NCBI GenBank assembly: GCA_037190805.1 | Contig: JBBCJR010000020.1 | Location: forward strand, 1 to 64,000 | Direction of reading: 5' to 3' | DNA from: JBBCJR01 sp037190805 | Lineage (GTDB): Bacteria; Pseudomonadota; Alphaproteobacteria; Sphingomonadales; Sphingomonadaceae | DNA length: 64,000 nucleotides | Shown here: positions 8,491-17,145 of the stretch, in pieces | Layout of the letters: each line of letters begins with the position of its first letter | Numbering within the stretch: the stretch's first letter is position 1 | Position numbers and translations under genes: made by a program | Notes under the pieces: generated by a model | Told to the model about the DNA's origin: nothing | Database searches by the model: none | Seen by the model: the letters and a program-made list of their open reading frames with translations, nothing else

Positions 8491-8776
8491 TGCTGTTGTC
8501 CTTGAGATAGGTGCGTAGCCGCTCGACGGACGGCATCACGTGGCCGTAGAGGTCGCGGGCTGTGTCCTTATCCATCGACCCCTGATCGAGGTTCATGATG
8601 CGGTCGATCAAGAATGCGGCCTCTGATTTCATCTCAGCCACCCGCGCTTCGGTTGCTTCGATTGCGGCGAGGGCGACCTCTAGGTGCTCACAATAAACCT
8701 CCGTCCAAGTCGGTTTATCTGGAAGACGTTTGCGAACAACGTCCCGCGCCAATTTCAGCTTTTCATCCTGCGACAT
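8477..8776 (-). CDS. hypothetical helical protein, 99 aa
   Basis: The start ATG 8776 lies inside the 3' end of the upstream gene, preceded by the SD-bearing motif GGAGGACAGCAATG. The product is charged and helical throughout, without membrane segments. The last residues (DNSNEQR) overlap the next start. Not recognised; part of the leftward early block. Confidence 0.6.
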   Translation of the reverse strand: MSQDEKLKLARDVVRKRLPDKPTWTEVYCEHLEVALAAIEATEARVAEMKSEAAFLIDRIMNLDQGSMDKDTARDLYGHVMPSVERLRTYLKDNSNEQR

Positions 8777-9029
8777 TGCTGTCCTCCATCATCTCGCGGC
8801 AGAGGCGCGATATCGTTCTGAGGCCAAGTTCCCTGGGCCAACGACGACGCACCGAACGGCCGCCTCGGATCACGGCGATAGAGGTCCAGCCATAGCCGAG
8901 GTCGACCTCAACCAGGCCGAGCCGATGGCGGTACACGCCAGTCCTGAAGCCATTGTCATCCGGATCGGATATGCTCAGCCCTCCGCGCCCGATGGCCCAG
9001 CCATATTCCTCGTAATTAGCGAGGCTCAT
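8763..9029 (-). CDS. hypothetical protein, 88 aa
   Basis: Start ATG 9029 lies within the upstream gene with a GGAGG site nine bases before it. The sequence (GWAIGRGGLSISD, YRHRLGLVEVDLGYGW) predicts short beta strands with many Gly and Arg. It ends MMEDSNVAG, the same coding stretch that ends the upstream gene with MMEDSNEPR. Function unknown. Confidence 0.6.
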   Translation of the reverse strand: MSLANYEEYGWAIGRGGLSISDPDDNGFRTGVYRHRLGLVEVDLGYGWTSIAVIRGGRSVRRRWPRELGLRTISRLCREMMEDSNVAG

Positions 9030-9210
9030 TGCTGTCCTCCATCATGGCGGCGTGGGCGCGGAGTCCGGCCGCGAAGGTGAGCAGGAAGCTGACGTGCTCT
9101 AGTTCGATGATCTCGGCGCGGAAACGGGACCTCGCCACGTGTTCAGCAAGCGCGATGGCCCGCTTTTCGAATTTGACGGCCAGGTCGAGAAGCTGCTGCT
9201 TATCGGTCAT
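9016..9210 (-). CDS. hypothetical helical protein, 64 aa
   Basis: I chose ATG 9210 (MTDKQQLLDL), which overlaps the stop of the 59-aa gene upstream. The same frame stays open to ATG 9462, but that upstream part is Arg/His-rich and looks like an out-of-frame shadow. The product is a two-helix protein ending in MMEDSNEPR. Not recognised. Confidence 0.55.
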   Translation of the reverse strand: MTDKQQLLDLAVKFEKRAIALAEHVARSRFRAEIIELEHVSFLLTFAAGLRAHAAMMEDSNEPR

Positions 9211-9386
9211 GGCTGGCCTTTCGTTTTGCCGCGAGCGCGACGCTTTGCCCGCTTCGTCAGGGGCTTCGGCGTGTGGACGTATTCGAGTTCGTCCCGCCTT
9301 CGATGGACGTTCGTGATGCGTTCGTCGGGCGTGCTGAAATAGGGAAGCCCGAGCGCAAGCGCGGTTGTGCCGAGAACGCTCAGCAT
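9207..9386 (-). CDS. hypothetical basic-tailed protein, 59 aa
   Basis: ATG 9386 to TGA 9207-9209. It begins with a short hydrophobic stretch (MLSVLGTTALALGLPYF) and ends with a very basic tail (RAKRRARGKTKGQP). The competing frame from ATG 9462 overlaps the upstream stop by ATGA, which suggests another short gene (MTDRTFDAAAVAAI...) that has lost its frame between 9387 and 9462. Confidence 0.45.
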   Translation of the reverse strand: MLSVLGTTALALGLPYFSTPDERITNVHRRRDELEYVHTPKPLTKRAKRRARGKTKGQP

Positions 9387-9458
9387 GGCTCATCTCCCAA
9401 TTTGCTCTGGATAAGGCGGTGATCGCCGCGACCGCTGCCGCATCGAAGGTCCGGTCAG

Positions 9459-10142
9459 TCATGCTGCGAGCCTTTCCTGATTAACCGAGCGGGCGAGCGA
9501 GAGGAGAATGTCGCGAAAGGGGACCGGCGTCGCATTGCGGATGCGAACCTTGTCCTTGCCACCGACCATGGCCATCATTCCGATCCGGCGGGCCTTCTCG
9601 TAGCCATGGCGCTCAAGGGCGACCGGATGCAGGCGCTGCGGCCCCTTGCCCCAGACCAGATCGGGCAGGTCAGCAGGATCGACGCCATAAACGAGTAGCC
9701 ACGTCAGCTTGTTGGCGAAGTGGCCATAGTGGCTCTGATCGACACAACAGGTCCAACCGCCATCACCTGTCGAAATCCATCCTCCGTCACGGGGCGGCGG
9801 GTTGAGATTGAAGACCGGCCATGCTCTGCTGTCGCATGGGTGCTCCGCCACACCACCGAACTCCCGGAGGGTTTTCAGTGTGTGAGCGAACAGGCCGCCA
9901 TCGTCTCCAAGCTTGAACTGATGAGGTTTGCGCGTACTGCCGTGCCAGAAACGGCCCCAGCGTTTGCAGACCGGATGCGCGACCACAGGCCACGGGCCAC
10001 GATAGCTCCGGCCGTCCAGATGAACCGTGGTGCTACCGTCCGCGTGGTCCTCGCCATGGCCCGCGACAACCACGCCAGGAAGGCCGAAATAGCACCCGCC
10101 CGTCTCGACATAGAGTGCAGCCACCATCCGATCACCCGGCAT
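9459..10142 (-). CDS. conserved phage protein of unknown function, 227 aa
   Basis: The start at 10,142 overlaps the upstream gene. The sequence has many Trp, Cys and His in conserved-looking blocks (CKRWGRFWHGS, WTCCVDQSHYGHFANK, RHGYEKARRIGMMAM). I recall this layout from many alphaproteobacterial phages, where it is annotated only as a hypothetical protein. The Cys/His-rich centre suggests metal or nucleic-acid binding, without proof. Confidence 0.7.
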   Translation of the reverse strand: MPGDRMVAALYVETGGCYFGLPGVVVAGHGEDHADGSTTVHLDGRSYRGPWPVVAHPVCKRWGRFWHGSTRKPHQFKLGDDGGLFAHTLKTLREFGGVAEHPCDSRAWPVFNLNPPPRDGGWISTGDGGWTCCVDQSHYGHFANKLTWLLVYGVDPADLPDLVWGKGPQRLHPVALERHGYEKARRIGMMAMVGGKDKVRIRNATPVPFRDILLSLARSVNQERLAA

Positions 10143-10485
10143 GGGCCGTCCCCTCGGATGCGAGGATGGCGCGGCGGCGCTTTTCGAGTAGGCGCTGAGC
10201 CGCCTTCGTCGATTCCAGGTCTGGATGGCCGTTCGCCCGATCTTCGAGCGTCACGACGGGCGCGACGACTTCTCCGACCTCGAGCGCAGCATGATAGGCG
10301 GCCTTTGTTGCGTCGGCCTCAGCCTGCAATCTCGCCAATGTCGCCTTATTCCAGCGGTCATAGGTTTTGGTTTGCGGCGCTGATCGGAGGCCGGCGTGAA
10401 TATGCGACAGAACATCATATTCAGTGGTCAGGCCACGCTCAGTCGCGAACGCGGCCAGCGACTGGACGCGGGGGCGCTCAGCCAC
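10132..10485 (-). CDS. hypothetical phage protein, 117 aa
   Basis: First gene of the leftward block. An N-terminal segment of about 35 residues (SLAAFATERGLTTEYDVLSHI) is followed by a long charged helix, typical of small phage recombination or replication accessory proteins. Not assigned. Its upstream region (10,486-10,653) must hold the promoter of the block and the divergent kinase gene. Confidence 0.6.
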   Translation of the reverse strand: MAERPRVQSLAAFATERGLTTEYDVLSHIHAGLRSAPQTKTYDRWNKATLARLQAEADATKAAYHAALEVGEVVAPVVTLEDRANGHPDLESTKAAQRLLEKRRRAILASEGTAHAG

Positions 10486-10653
10486 GGCTCAGGCCCTCAC
10501 TGTGATGGGGGAGGGGGCGGAAATAGTTTTCCGTCGCCCGGCTAAGTTATTGGCGCTAAACGATCGGTTTTCCCGGAACGTCCGGCGAACATCGGCGGAT
10601 GCGCGCGGTTCCCTGGAAAGACGATATTAAGAGAATGAGTTGATAGCCGGACC

Positions 10654-12579
10654 ATGGCTAGTCAAGGCTGGGATGAGGTTGGAGGCGGGCGGCAGGTGCG
10701 TTTCGACGACATGATCGGAACCATCCTTGCCCAGCAGCCGCTGGTCGGGTCCGCGCGCGCGGGCGCGTTCCGGCAGCTCGTCGACCTGCTGGCGCAAGGT
10801 CGGGGAGGGGGCGATGTCCAACTGCTCGACGCCGCCTACGCCCTGCTGGCCGAACTGAAGCCCGATCTTCCAACCCCCATCCGTGCCCGTGCCGCGCAGC
10901 GACTGGCGGGCAGCCCGGTGCCGGTTCGCCTCGCCGCCCTGTTCGCGGACGAAGCGGTGCGTGATGTCGCCGACTTCTACCTTGCCCTCCATCTGGCCGA
11001 GGATGACTGGCTGGAACTGCTGCCCAGCCTGGCCCCGCCAATCCGTGCATTGCTGCGCGAGCGGCGCGACCTGCCCGGCCCGGTGATGGCGGCGATCGAC
11101 GCCTTCGGTCATTCCGGCCGGGCGCTCACCGCACGCGACGACATGGGCGTGGTCGTTGAAGAGGTCATCCCCGACGTCGATGCTGATCGCGCTCCCCCCA
11201 GCCTCGACATGGATGAAGCGCCGTTTGCCGATCTCCCGTGGGACGACGTCGCGGCGGAGACAGCGAGCGAAGAGGAGGACCGGCTAGCCCCGGAATCGCC
11301 CTGGGTGGTGCCGCCATTGCCGATCACCGCGCCGCCCGAACTGCTGGGCGGCATTTTCCCCGACGAACGGATCGACCCGGCGGTCAGAGCCGGGCAGGAC
11401 CAGATTCGCGACCTTCTGTCCCGCATCGAGGCGTTTCGCGACCGCGCGGACATGCCGGATCGCGGGACGTCATCCAGTTCGGACGAGGCAGCGGCATCGG
11501 CCGAACCTCCTGCGTCTCCGCCATCCATCGCTCGGTGGCCGACGTCGGAGGATTTTCGTTGGGAAAGCGATATCGGCGGCCAGATCATCTGGTGTGAGGG
11601 GATCGAGCGCGCCGCGCTGGTCGGGCGGTCGATCGCCGTCCCCGCCATGGAACCGGACGATGGCGTCGATGCCGGTGTCGTCAGCGCCTTCATGCGCCGG
11701 ACGCCGTTTCGCGACGCACGGTTGATGTTGCCCGGCGAAGCTGGATTCAGCGGCGAATGGCGGCTGTCGGGCGTGCCGTTCTTCGACCCTCGCGACGGCC
11801 GTTTCACTGGCTTTCGGGGCACGGCACGGCGCCCGCGCGGTCCGCTGCCCGGGGTTGCCGAGGCGCCGAAGGATGGCGACGGCCTCCGCACCCTGACCCC
11901 GGACGGCGTTCGCCAGATGGTGCACGAGTTGCGCACGCCCCTGAACGCCATCATGGGTTTTGCCGAGATGATCGAGCGGCAGATGCTGGGGCCCGCGGCC
12001 AGCAGCTATCGCGACCGCGCCGGCGAGATTCTGGACGAGGCCCGACGCCTGCTGACTGCGGTCGAGGATCTGGACACCTTGGCGCAGACGGGCGATGCGG
12101 AAGCCCCCCATACCGACATCGACGCCGCCATCGTGCAGCTGGTCGATCGCTATCGTCCGCTCGCCCGCAATCGTGGCGTCGCCCTGGTTTCCCACATTCC
12201 CGATGATCTGCCGCCGGTCGTGGCGACTGTGGAAGCGGTCGACCGGCTGGTGGGACGCCTGCTGGCGTCCGTGCTCGCCACGACCCATGCCGGCGAGCAG
12301 CTGGATATCGAGCTCGAATCGACCGGGACGGGGGTCAGCCTGATGCTGTCGCGGCCCCGCATGCTGGCTGGGCGGAGCGAGGCCGAACTGCTCGACCCCG
12401 AAATGCGGATCGAGGATCTGGGTCGCGAGGCGCCGGCGCTCGGCCTCAGCTTCGGTCTCAGGCTGGTGCGCCAGCTGACCCAGTCGCTCGACGGCGGTTT
12501 CCGGATCGATGCCAGCGGGTTCTCGATCTATCTGCCAGCGGCGAGTGGGCGCCATCGCCAGCGCGGCGGGGCGGGCTGA
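10654..12579 (+). CDS. sensor histidine kinase with degenerate ATPase domain, 641 aa
   Basis: The N-terminal 400 residues are alpha-helical and acidic linkers with a PAS-like segment (FSGEWRLSGVPFFDPRDGRFTGF). The HisKA box VHELRTPLNAIMGF holds the phospho-acceptor His424. The following ATPase region has a weak G2-like GLSFGLRLVRQL, but the usual asparagine of the N box is not apparent. No transmembrane segment is evident, so it is probably cytoplasmic. The next gene, a polysaccharide deacetylase, follows after 16 bases, so the two may be co-transcribed. Confidence 0.75.
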   Translation: MASQGWDEVGGGRQVRFDDMIGTILAQQPLVGSARAGAFRQLVDLLAQGRGGGDVQLLDAAYALLAELKPDLPTPIRARAAQRLAGSPVPVRLAALFADEAVRDVADFYLALHLAEDDWLELLPSLAPPIRALLRERRDLPGPVMAAIDAFGHSGRALTARDDMGVVVEEVIPDVDADRAPPSLDMDEAPFADLPWDDVAAETASEEEDRLAPESPWVVPPLPITAPPELLGGIFPDERIDPAVRAGQDQIRDLLSRIEAFRDRADMPDRGTSSSSDEAAASAEPPASPPSIARWPTSEDFRWESDIGGQIIWCEGIERAALVGRSIAVPAMEPDDGVDAGVVSAFMRRTPFRDARLMLPGEAGFSGEWRLSGVPFFDPRDGRFTGFRGTARRPRGPLPGVAEAPKDGDGLRTLTPDGVRQMVHELRTPLNAIMGFAEMIERQMLGPAASSYRDRAGEILDEARRLLTAVEDLDTLAQTGDAEAPHTDIDAAIVQLVDRYRPLARNRGVALVSHIPDDLPPVVATVEAVDRLVGRLLASVLATTHAGEQLDIELESTGTGVSLMLSRPRMLAGRSEAELLDPEMRIEDLGREAPALGLSFGLRLVRQLTQSLDGGFRIDASGFSIYLPAASGRHRQRGGAG

Positions 12580-12595
12580 GCCGGGGGCGGGGGTA

Positions 12596-13663
12596 ATGTC
12601 GCGGACATTGCGCTACCGGGCACGGCTGGGACTGGGGGGGCTCGACGAACCGCCGTCCCCCGATCGCTACGTCGACCTGCCGGAGGGCTTCGGGCGCCGC
12701 GTTCTGGTCTTCGCCGATACCGAGGAGGAGTTCGACTGGGCACAGCCTCGCCGCCGTGATTCCACCGCGACCCGGACGATCGCCTCATTGCCCGAATTGC
12801 ATCGTCGCCTCTTCGGTTTCGGTATCCGCACCGCCTATATGGTGGATTATCCGGTTGCGGACTCGCCGGTTGCCGTCGCTGTATTGCGTGATTTTCTGGA
12901 GGCTGGGGAATGCAGCATCGGCACCCAGCTGCACCCCTGGGTAAACCCGCCCTTCGATGAAGCGCTGACGGTTCCCAACAGCTTTTCGGGCAATCTGCCG
13001 AAGGGCCTGGAGGCGGAAAAGCTCACCCGGCTGACCGACCGGATCGAGCAATCTTTCGGCGTTCGCCCCACAGTCTATCGTGCCGGTCGCTACGGTGTCG
13101 GCCCGAACAGCGCCGCCCTGCTCGAGCGGCTGGGCTATGAAGTGGATGTCTCGGTGCGGGCCGGGTTCGACTATGGCGCGGAAGGCGGGCCGCGCTTTCA
13201 TCTGGTCCAGCCGCGCCCCTTCTGGGTCGGGCCCGAGCGGCGCCTGCTCGAGATTCCTCTGTCCACGCTTTACACCGGACTGCTGCGGCCTTGGGGTAGC
13301 AGACTGTTTCATGCCGCGTGCCGCGTGCCGCGCCTGCCTGGTCTGCTGGCTCGTGGCCGCCTGCTCTGCCGGGTGCCGCTGACGCCGGAAGGTACGCGCC
13401 TTGCCGAAGCATTGGAGGCGGTTCGCATCGGCCTGGGTGAGGGTCAGCGTGTGTTCTCGATCTCCTACCATTCGCCGTCGGTGGTGCCGGGGCATACGCC
13501 CTATGTCCGCGATGCCGCCGATCTTGCGTGCTTCAACGCCTGGTGGGACGGGGTCCTGAACCTGATGGCGAAAAGCGGGGTCGAGGCCGGCACCGTCGAA
13601 GAGGTGCTGGTGGCGGCGCGCAAGACGCTTGCCGTGCCCGCTACCGAGCCGCTATCCGCGTGA
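12596..13663 (+). CDS. polysaccharide deacetylase family protein (WalW-like), 355 aa
   Basis: I chose ATG 12,596 with a GGGGGCGGGGG ribosome region. VLVFADTEEEFDW near residue 38 and the later blocks GTQLHPWVNPP and YRAGRYG match the NodB-like barrel of WalW-type deacetylases, which act on lipid-linked or exported sugars. The position of His and Asp suits metal binding. A short gap from the kinase gene suggests an operon for cell-surface glycan modification. Confidence 0.8.
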   Translation: MSRTLRYRARLGLGGLDEPPSPDRYVDLPEGFGRRVLVFADTEEEFDWAQPRRRDSTATRTIASLPELHRRLFGFGIRTAYMVDYPVADSPVAVAVLRDFLEAGECSIGTQLHPWVNPPFDEALTVPNSFSGNLPKGLEAEKLTRLTDRIEQSFGVRPTVYRAGRYGVGPNSAALLERLGYEVDVSVRAGFDYGAEGGPRFHLVQPRPFWVGPERRLLEIPLSTLYTGLLRPWGSRLFHAACRVPRLPGLLARGRLLCRVPLTPEGTRLAEALEAVRIGLGEGQRVFSISYHSPSVVPGHTPYVRDAADLACFNAWWDGVLNLMAKSGVEAGTVEEVLVAARKTLAVPATEPLSA

Positions 13664-13684
13664 TCGGTGCGGGCCGCCGGATGG

Positions 13685-13760
13685 GGGCCCGTAGCTCAAT
13701 GGTTAGAGCCGGCCGCTCATAACGGCTTGGTTGGGGGTTCGAGTCCCTCCGGGCCTACCA
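13685..13760 (+). tRNA. tRNA with CAT anticodon, probably tRNA-Ile2
   Basis: A complete cloverleaf of 76 bases: acceptor stem 13,685-13,691 with the 3' strand ending ACCA, D arm GCTC/GAGC, anticodon loop CTCATAA, TTCGAGT loop and encoded CCA. The anticodon CAT and the body sequence (GGTTAGAGC...CTCATAA...TTGGTT) resemble bacterial tRNA-Ile with lysidine-modified CAU more than elongator tRNA-Met. The second CAT tRNA at 40.8 kb looks like the methionine one. Confidence 0.85.
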
Positions 13761-14008
13761 TCCAGCGTCCCGCACCAGGATATTGACTTTTCGCGCCTTC
13801 GCTGCCATCTGGCCGGCGAGCGTTGGCGCCCCTCGTCGGGCGCATGTTCGGGCCGCGTGATGGTTCCGCCAGTCGGAACAGGCCACGAACTCTAGACCGC
13901 TCCCTGTTTCAGGCAGCCCATGTCACGCGGGTCGTCAGTCCCGCCTGGCGTTCGCGCGTCCGCGTCTTTGCGGATGGTGCCGGCGCCCTTTTTTCCAAGG
14001 TTTTCACA

Positions 14009-15337
14009 TTGACCAAATTTTCCGACTTCGGCCTTAACGCCGCGATTCAGTCCGCGCTTGCCGCCGAAGGCTATGAGACGCCGACGCCGATCCAGGCGCA
14101 GGCCATTCCACTGGCCCTTGCCGGCCGTGACCTGCTGGGCATCGCCCAGACCGGCACCGGCAAGACGGCGGCGTTCGCGCTGCCGTCGCTCCACCATCTG
14201 ACCAACGAGGCAAAGCCGACGCCGCGTCACGGCTGCCGGATGCTGGTGCTGGCGCCGACGCGTGAGCTGGCCAGCCAGATCGCCGACAGCTTCCGTGCCT
14301 ATGGCGCCAATCTGCGTGCCCGCGTCGCCACGGTGTTCGGCGGTGTGCCGATCAACCGCCAGATCCGCGAGCTGGCGCCCGGCGTCGATGTGCTGGTCGC
14401 GACTCCCGGCCGCCTCCTCGACCTCATCGACCAGAAGGCGCTGACCCTGAACCATGTCGAGATTCTGGTGCTGGACGAGGCCGATCAGATGCTCGATCTC
14501 GGCTTCATCCATGCGCTGAAGCGGATCGTGCCGATGCTGCCCAAGCGGCGGCAGACGCTGTTCTTCTCCGCCACCATGCCCAAGACCATCGCCGAACTGG
14601 CCGACCGCTACCTGACCAATCCGGTCAAGGTCGCGGTGACGCCGGTCGCGACCACCGCCGAACGGGTGGAGCAGCGCGCCACCTTCCTGCCGCAGGCGGA
14701 CAAGCAGGCGCTGCTGACCATCCTGCTGCGCGATCCGGCGATCGACCGGGCGCTCGTGTTCACCCGGACCAAGCATGGCGCCGACCGTGTCGTCCGTCAG
14801 CTGGGTCACGCCGGCATCGCCGCCGTCGCCATCCACGGCAACAAGAGCCAGCCGCAGCGCGAGCGGGCTCTGGCGGCCTTCCGATCGGGTGAAACGCCGG
14901 TGCTGGTCGCGACCGATATCGCGGCGCGGGGTATCGACGTCGATGGCGTCAGCCATGTCTTCAACTTCGAGATCCCGAACGTTCCGGAACAATATGTCCA
15001 CCGCATCGGCCGCACCGCGCGGGCGGGGGCGACGGGTTTGGCCATGTCGCTGGTCGCCGATGACGAGCGGCCCTATCTGCGCGATATCGAGAAGCTGACC
15101 CGTCAGAAGCTCGCCATCCTGCCGCTGCCCGCCGATTTCGCCGCCGAGGCGGCCAAGCTGCGCAAGAACGCGCCGCCGCCCCAGCAGCAACAACAGCAGC
15201 GGCCACACGGCCAGGGACCGCGCGACGGGGACAGGCGGCACGACCGTGGTGGCGGCCAGCCCCAGGGCCAGCGTCGCCGTGGTCCGCGTGGCCGGCCTCA
15301 AGGCGATCGCCGGGCCGAAGGGCAGCGCCAGCGCTGA
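14009..15337 (+). CDS. rhlE: DEAD-box RNA helicase, RhlE-like, 442 aa
   Basis: I chose TTG 14,009 (MTKFSDFGLNAAI) with AAGG upstream; the same frame stays open to 13,823 but that part does not look like protein. All helicase motifs are present: PTPIQAQAIP (Q), AQTGTGKT (I), PTRELA (Ia), DEAD (II), SAT (III), RGID (V) and HRIGRTARAG (VI). The C-terminal 60 residues are a low-complexity tail rich in Gln, Arg and Gly, which binds RNA nonspecifically. The 250-base leader between the tRNA and the start could allow cold or autogenous control. Confidence 0.93.
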   Translation: MTKFSDFGLNAAIQSALAAEGYETPTPIQAQAIPLALAGRDLLGIAQTGTGKTAAFALPSLHHLTNEAKPTPRHGCRMLVLAPTRELASQIADSFRAYGANLRARVATVFGGVPINRQIRELAPGVDVLVATPGRLLDLIDQKALTLNHVEILVLDEADQMLDLGFIHALKRIVPMLPKRRQTLFFSATMPKTIAELADRYLTNPVKVAVTPVATTAERVEQRATFLPQADKQALLTILLRDPAIDRALVFTRTKHGADRVVRQLGHAGIAAVAIHGNKSQPQRERALAAFRSGETPVLVATDIAARGIDVDGVSHVFNFEIPNVPEQYVHRIGRTARAGATGLAMSLVADDERPYLRDIEKLTRQKLAILPLPADFAAEAAKLRKNAPPPQQQQQQRPHGQGPRDGDRRHDRGGGQPQGQRRRGPRGRPQGDRRAEGQRQR

Positions 15338-15423
15338 TGACGTCGAGGCGGGGCGGGATCATCCTGTTCCGCCTCGCCCCTGCCTGCTTCCCCTGACTCG
15401 CGTGGCTGGCTAGCGTTCGCCGG

Positions 15424-16311
15424 GTGACGATGTTTTCGCCTGATCGACGGAGTGTGCTTGCGGCCGCGCTGGCTGGCGGTCTGACCGCAGCCTGCTCACC
15501 ACTCGAATGGCTCGACATCGTTGACCGGATGGTCCCGGGTGGCGGCGGCCGGCGGGTGGCACGCGATGTCGCCTATGGCCCAGACGGCCGTCACAAGCTC
15601 GACATCTACGCTCCGCGGGCCGCGGCCGGGCCGCTGCCGATCGTGCTGTTCTTCTATGGCGGTTATTGGCGCAGCGGACAGCGGCAGGATTATCGTTTCA
15701 TCGGTTCGGCGCTCGCCGATCTGGGCTTCGTCACCGTCATTCCCGATTACCGTCTGGTTCCCGAGGTCCGCTTTCCCGCCTTTGTCGAGGACGCCGCCGC
15801 TGCGCTCCGCTGGACCACGCGTCATGCGGAGACTTTCGGCGGCGATGCCAGCCGGATTGCGGTCACGGGCCATTCCGCCGGGGCTTATATCGCCCTGATG
15901 CTGGCTCTCGACTCGCGTTGGCTAACGCGCGCTGGAGCGGATCCGACTGCCCTCCGGGCCGCGGCGGGCCTTGCTGGCCCCTATGATTTCCTGCCCTTTC
16001 CCAGCTGGCAGGCCGAAGCGGCGTTCGGCAACGTATCCGACCCGATGCTGACCCAACCGATCCGCTTCGCGCGCGGGGACGCGCCGCCGGTGCTGCTGCT
16101 GACCGGAGATGCTGATGACGTGATCGCGCCGGACAACAGCATCCGCCTCGATGCCGCGATCCGGAAAGCCGGAGGTCGCTCGCGCCTCGGCATTTATCGC
16201 GGGCTGGGGCATAACGACATGATCGAGGTGATCGCCAGGCCCTATCGCCGGCGCGCGCCCGTGCTGGCGGATCTGGCCTCGTTCCTGGGCGAAGCGCTCA
16301 GAACCGGCTGA
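15424..16311 (+). CDS. alpha/beta-hydrolase (carboxylesterase-like) with lipoprotein signal, 295 aa
   Basis: GTG 15,424 or ATG 15,430 can start it. The N-terminus (DRRSVLAAALAGGLTAAC) has a twin arginine and a lipobox, so it is probably a Tat-exported lipoprotein. The fold is that of BD-FAE/Kynurenine formamidase-type esterases: oxyanion FFYGGYW, nucleophile GHSAG, late Asp in TGDADDVI and His in LGHND. Substrate unknown. It converges on the hydratase gene, overlapping by 14 bases. Confidence 0.85.
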   Translation: MTMFSPDRRSVLAAALAGGLTAACSPLEWLDIVDRMVPGGGGRRVARDVAYGPDGRHKLDIYAPRAAAGPLPIVLFFYGGYWRSGQRQDYRFIGSALADLGFVTVIPDYRLVPEVRFPAFVEDAAAALRWTTRHAETFGGDASRIAVTGHSAGAYIALMLALDSRWLTRAGADPTALRAAAGLAGPYDFLPFPSWQAEAAFGNVSDPMLTQPIRFARGDAPPVLLLTGDADDVIAPDNSIRLDAAIRKAGGRSRLGIYRGLGHNDMIEVIARPYRRRAPVLADLASFLGEALRTG

Positions 16312-17065
16312 AATCGGGTGGGCGCCGCTCGATGAAGGCGGCGAAGGCTTCCGCCGCTTCGGGTGTCGTCAGTCGGGCGGCGAAGGCGTCGAACTCCGCC
16401 CGCATGACCGCTTCGATCGTCTCCGTGCGCCGCATCAGGCCCTTGGTCGCGGCCAGTGCGCCGGGCGGGCGCGCCGCCAGTGCCCTTGCCGCCGCCATGG
16501 CCAGATCGTCGACATCGGCGCTGGCGGTCGCCTGATTGGCAAGACCCAGCGTCGCCGCCTCGGTCCCCGATATCGCCTCGCCCAGCGCCATCATCGCAAA
16601 GGCGCGTGCATGGCCGATCCGTTCGGGCAGCAGCAAACTCGACGCCGCCTCGGGACACAGGGCAAGGTTCGCGAACGGCATCGACAGTCGGGCATTGTCG
16701 GCGACCAGCACCATATCAGCGTGCAGCAGAAGTGTCGCGCCGATCCCTACCGCATGACCCCGAACGGCGGTGACGACCGGCACTGGCAGGCGGTTGAGCG
16801 TGAGGAGGAAGCGGCCGACCGGACTGTCGGCGACGTTTCCAATGCCACCGGCATTGGCTTCGATGAAGTCGGGAATGTCGTTGCCGGCGCAGAAATGCTC
16901 GCCCGCGCCACGTATCAGGACGACGCGGACGGCGGGATCCTGACCTGCGCGGCTCAGCTCGTCGGCCAGCCGGGCATACATGGCACGGGTCAGCGCATTG
17001 CGTTTCTCGGCGCGATCGAGCGTCAGGACCATGATCCCGCCGCTGCATTCGGTGACGATGGACAT
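16298..17065 (-). CDS. enoyl-CoA hydratase/isomerase family protein, 255 aa
   Basis: The crotonase fold is clear: residues 12-24 (MVLTLDRAEKRNA), oxyanion loop GEHFCAGNDIPDF, and VRGHAVGIGATLLLHADMV. At the position of the first catalytic Glu (E144-type in hydratases) the sequence is FANLALCPEAASS, so the second Glu is present and the first seems replaced, as in isomerases of the Paa/ECI type. It acts on acyl-CoA in beta-oxidation or a related pathway. Confidence 0.85.
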   Translation of the reverse strand: MSIVTECSGGIMVLTLDRAEKRNALTRAMYARLADELSRAGQDPAVRVVLIRGAGEHFCAGNDIPDFIEANAGGIGNVADSPVGRFLLTLNRLPVPVVTAVRGHAVGIGATLLLHADMVLVADNARLSMPFANLALCPEAASSLLLPERIGHARAFAMMALGEAISGTEAATLGLANQATASADVDDLAMAAARALAARPPGALAATKGLMRRTETIEAVMRAEFDAFAARLTTPEAAEAFAAFIERRPPDFSRF

Positions 17066-17145
17066 TGTTGGCCGCCCCGCCTGGTCGACGTCTGGATGGA
17101 ACGACCTTGCTGCGGGTTGCAGCCGGCTTCGTCAACCCGTTCGGA

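Larger units (their letters stand above)
1..10485. mobile_element. right-hand part of a prophage (left end outside window)
   Basis: Two beta-helical tail fibre/tailspike genes and a four-part lysis cassette lie on the plus strand, followed by a tight leftward block of small early-type genes. No terminase, capsid, portal or integrase is in view, so the left part must lie upstream or be lost. The right border is placed just after the last phage-like gene at 10,485, because a normal chromosomal sensor kinase starts at 10,654. I found no attachment repeat or tRNA at this border. Confidence 0.8.

Noticed and set aside
13685..13760. Initiator tRNA-fMet
   Set aside because: No C1-A72-type mismatch and no three GC pairs at the base of the anticodon loop; the body fits tRNA-Ile2 better.
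13892..15301. 469-residue open frame on the minus strand
   Set aside because: Exact antisense of the DEAD-box helicase gene; open because of high GC content at the third codon position.
15340..15385. Terminator after the DEAD-box helicase gene
   Set aside because: Only a 7-bp GAGGCGG/CCGCCTC pairing with a long loop and no T run.
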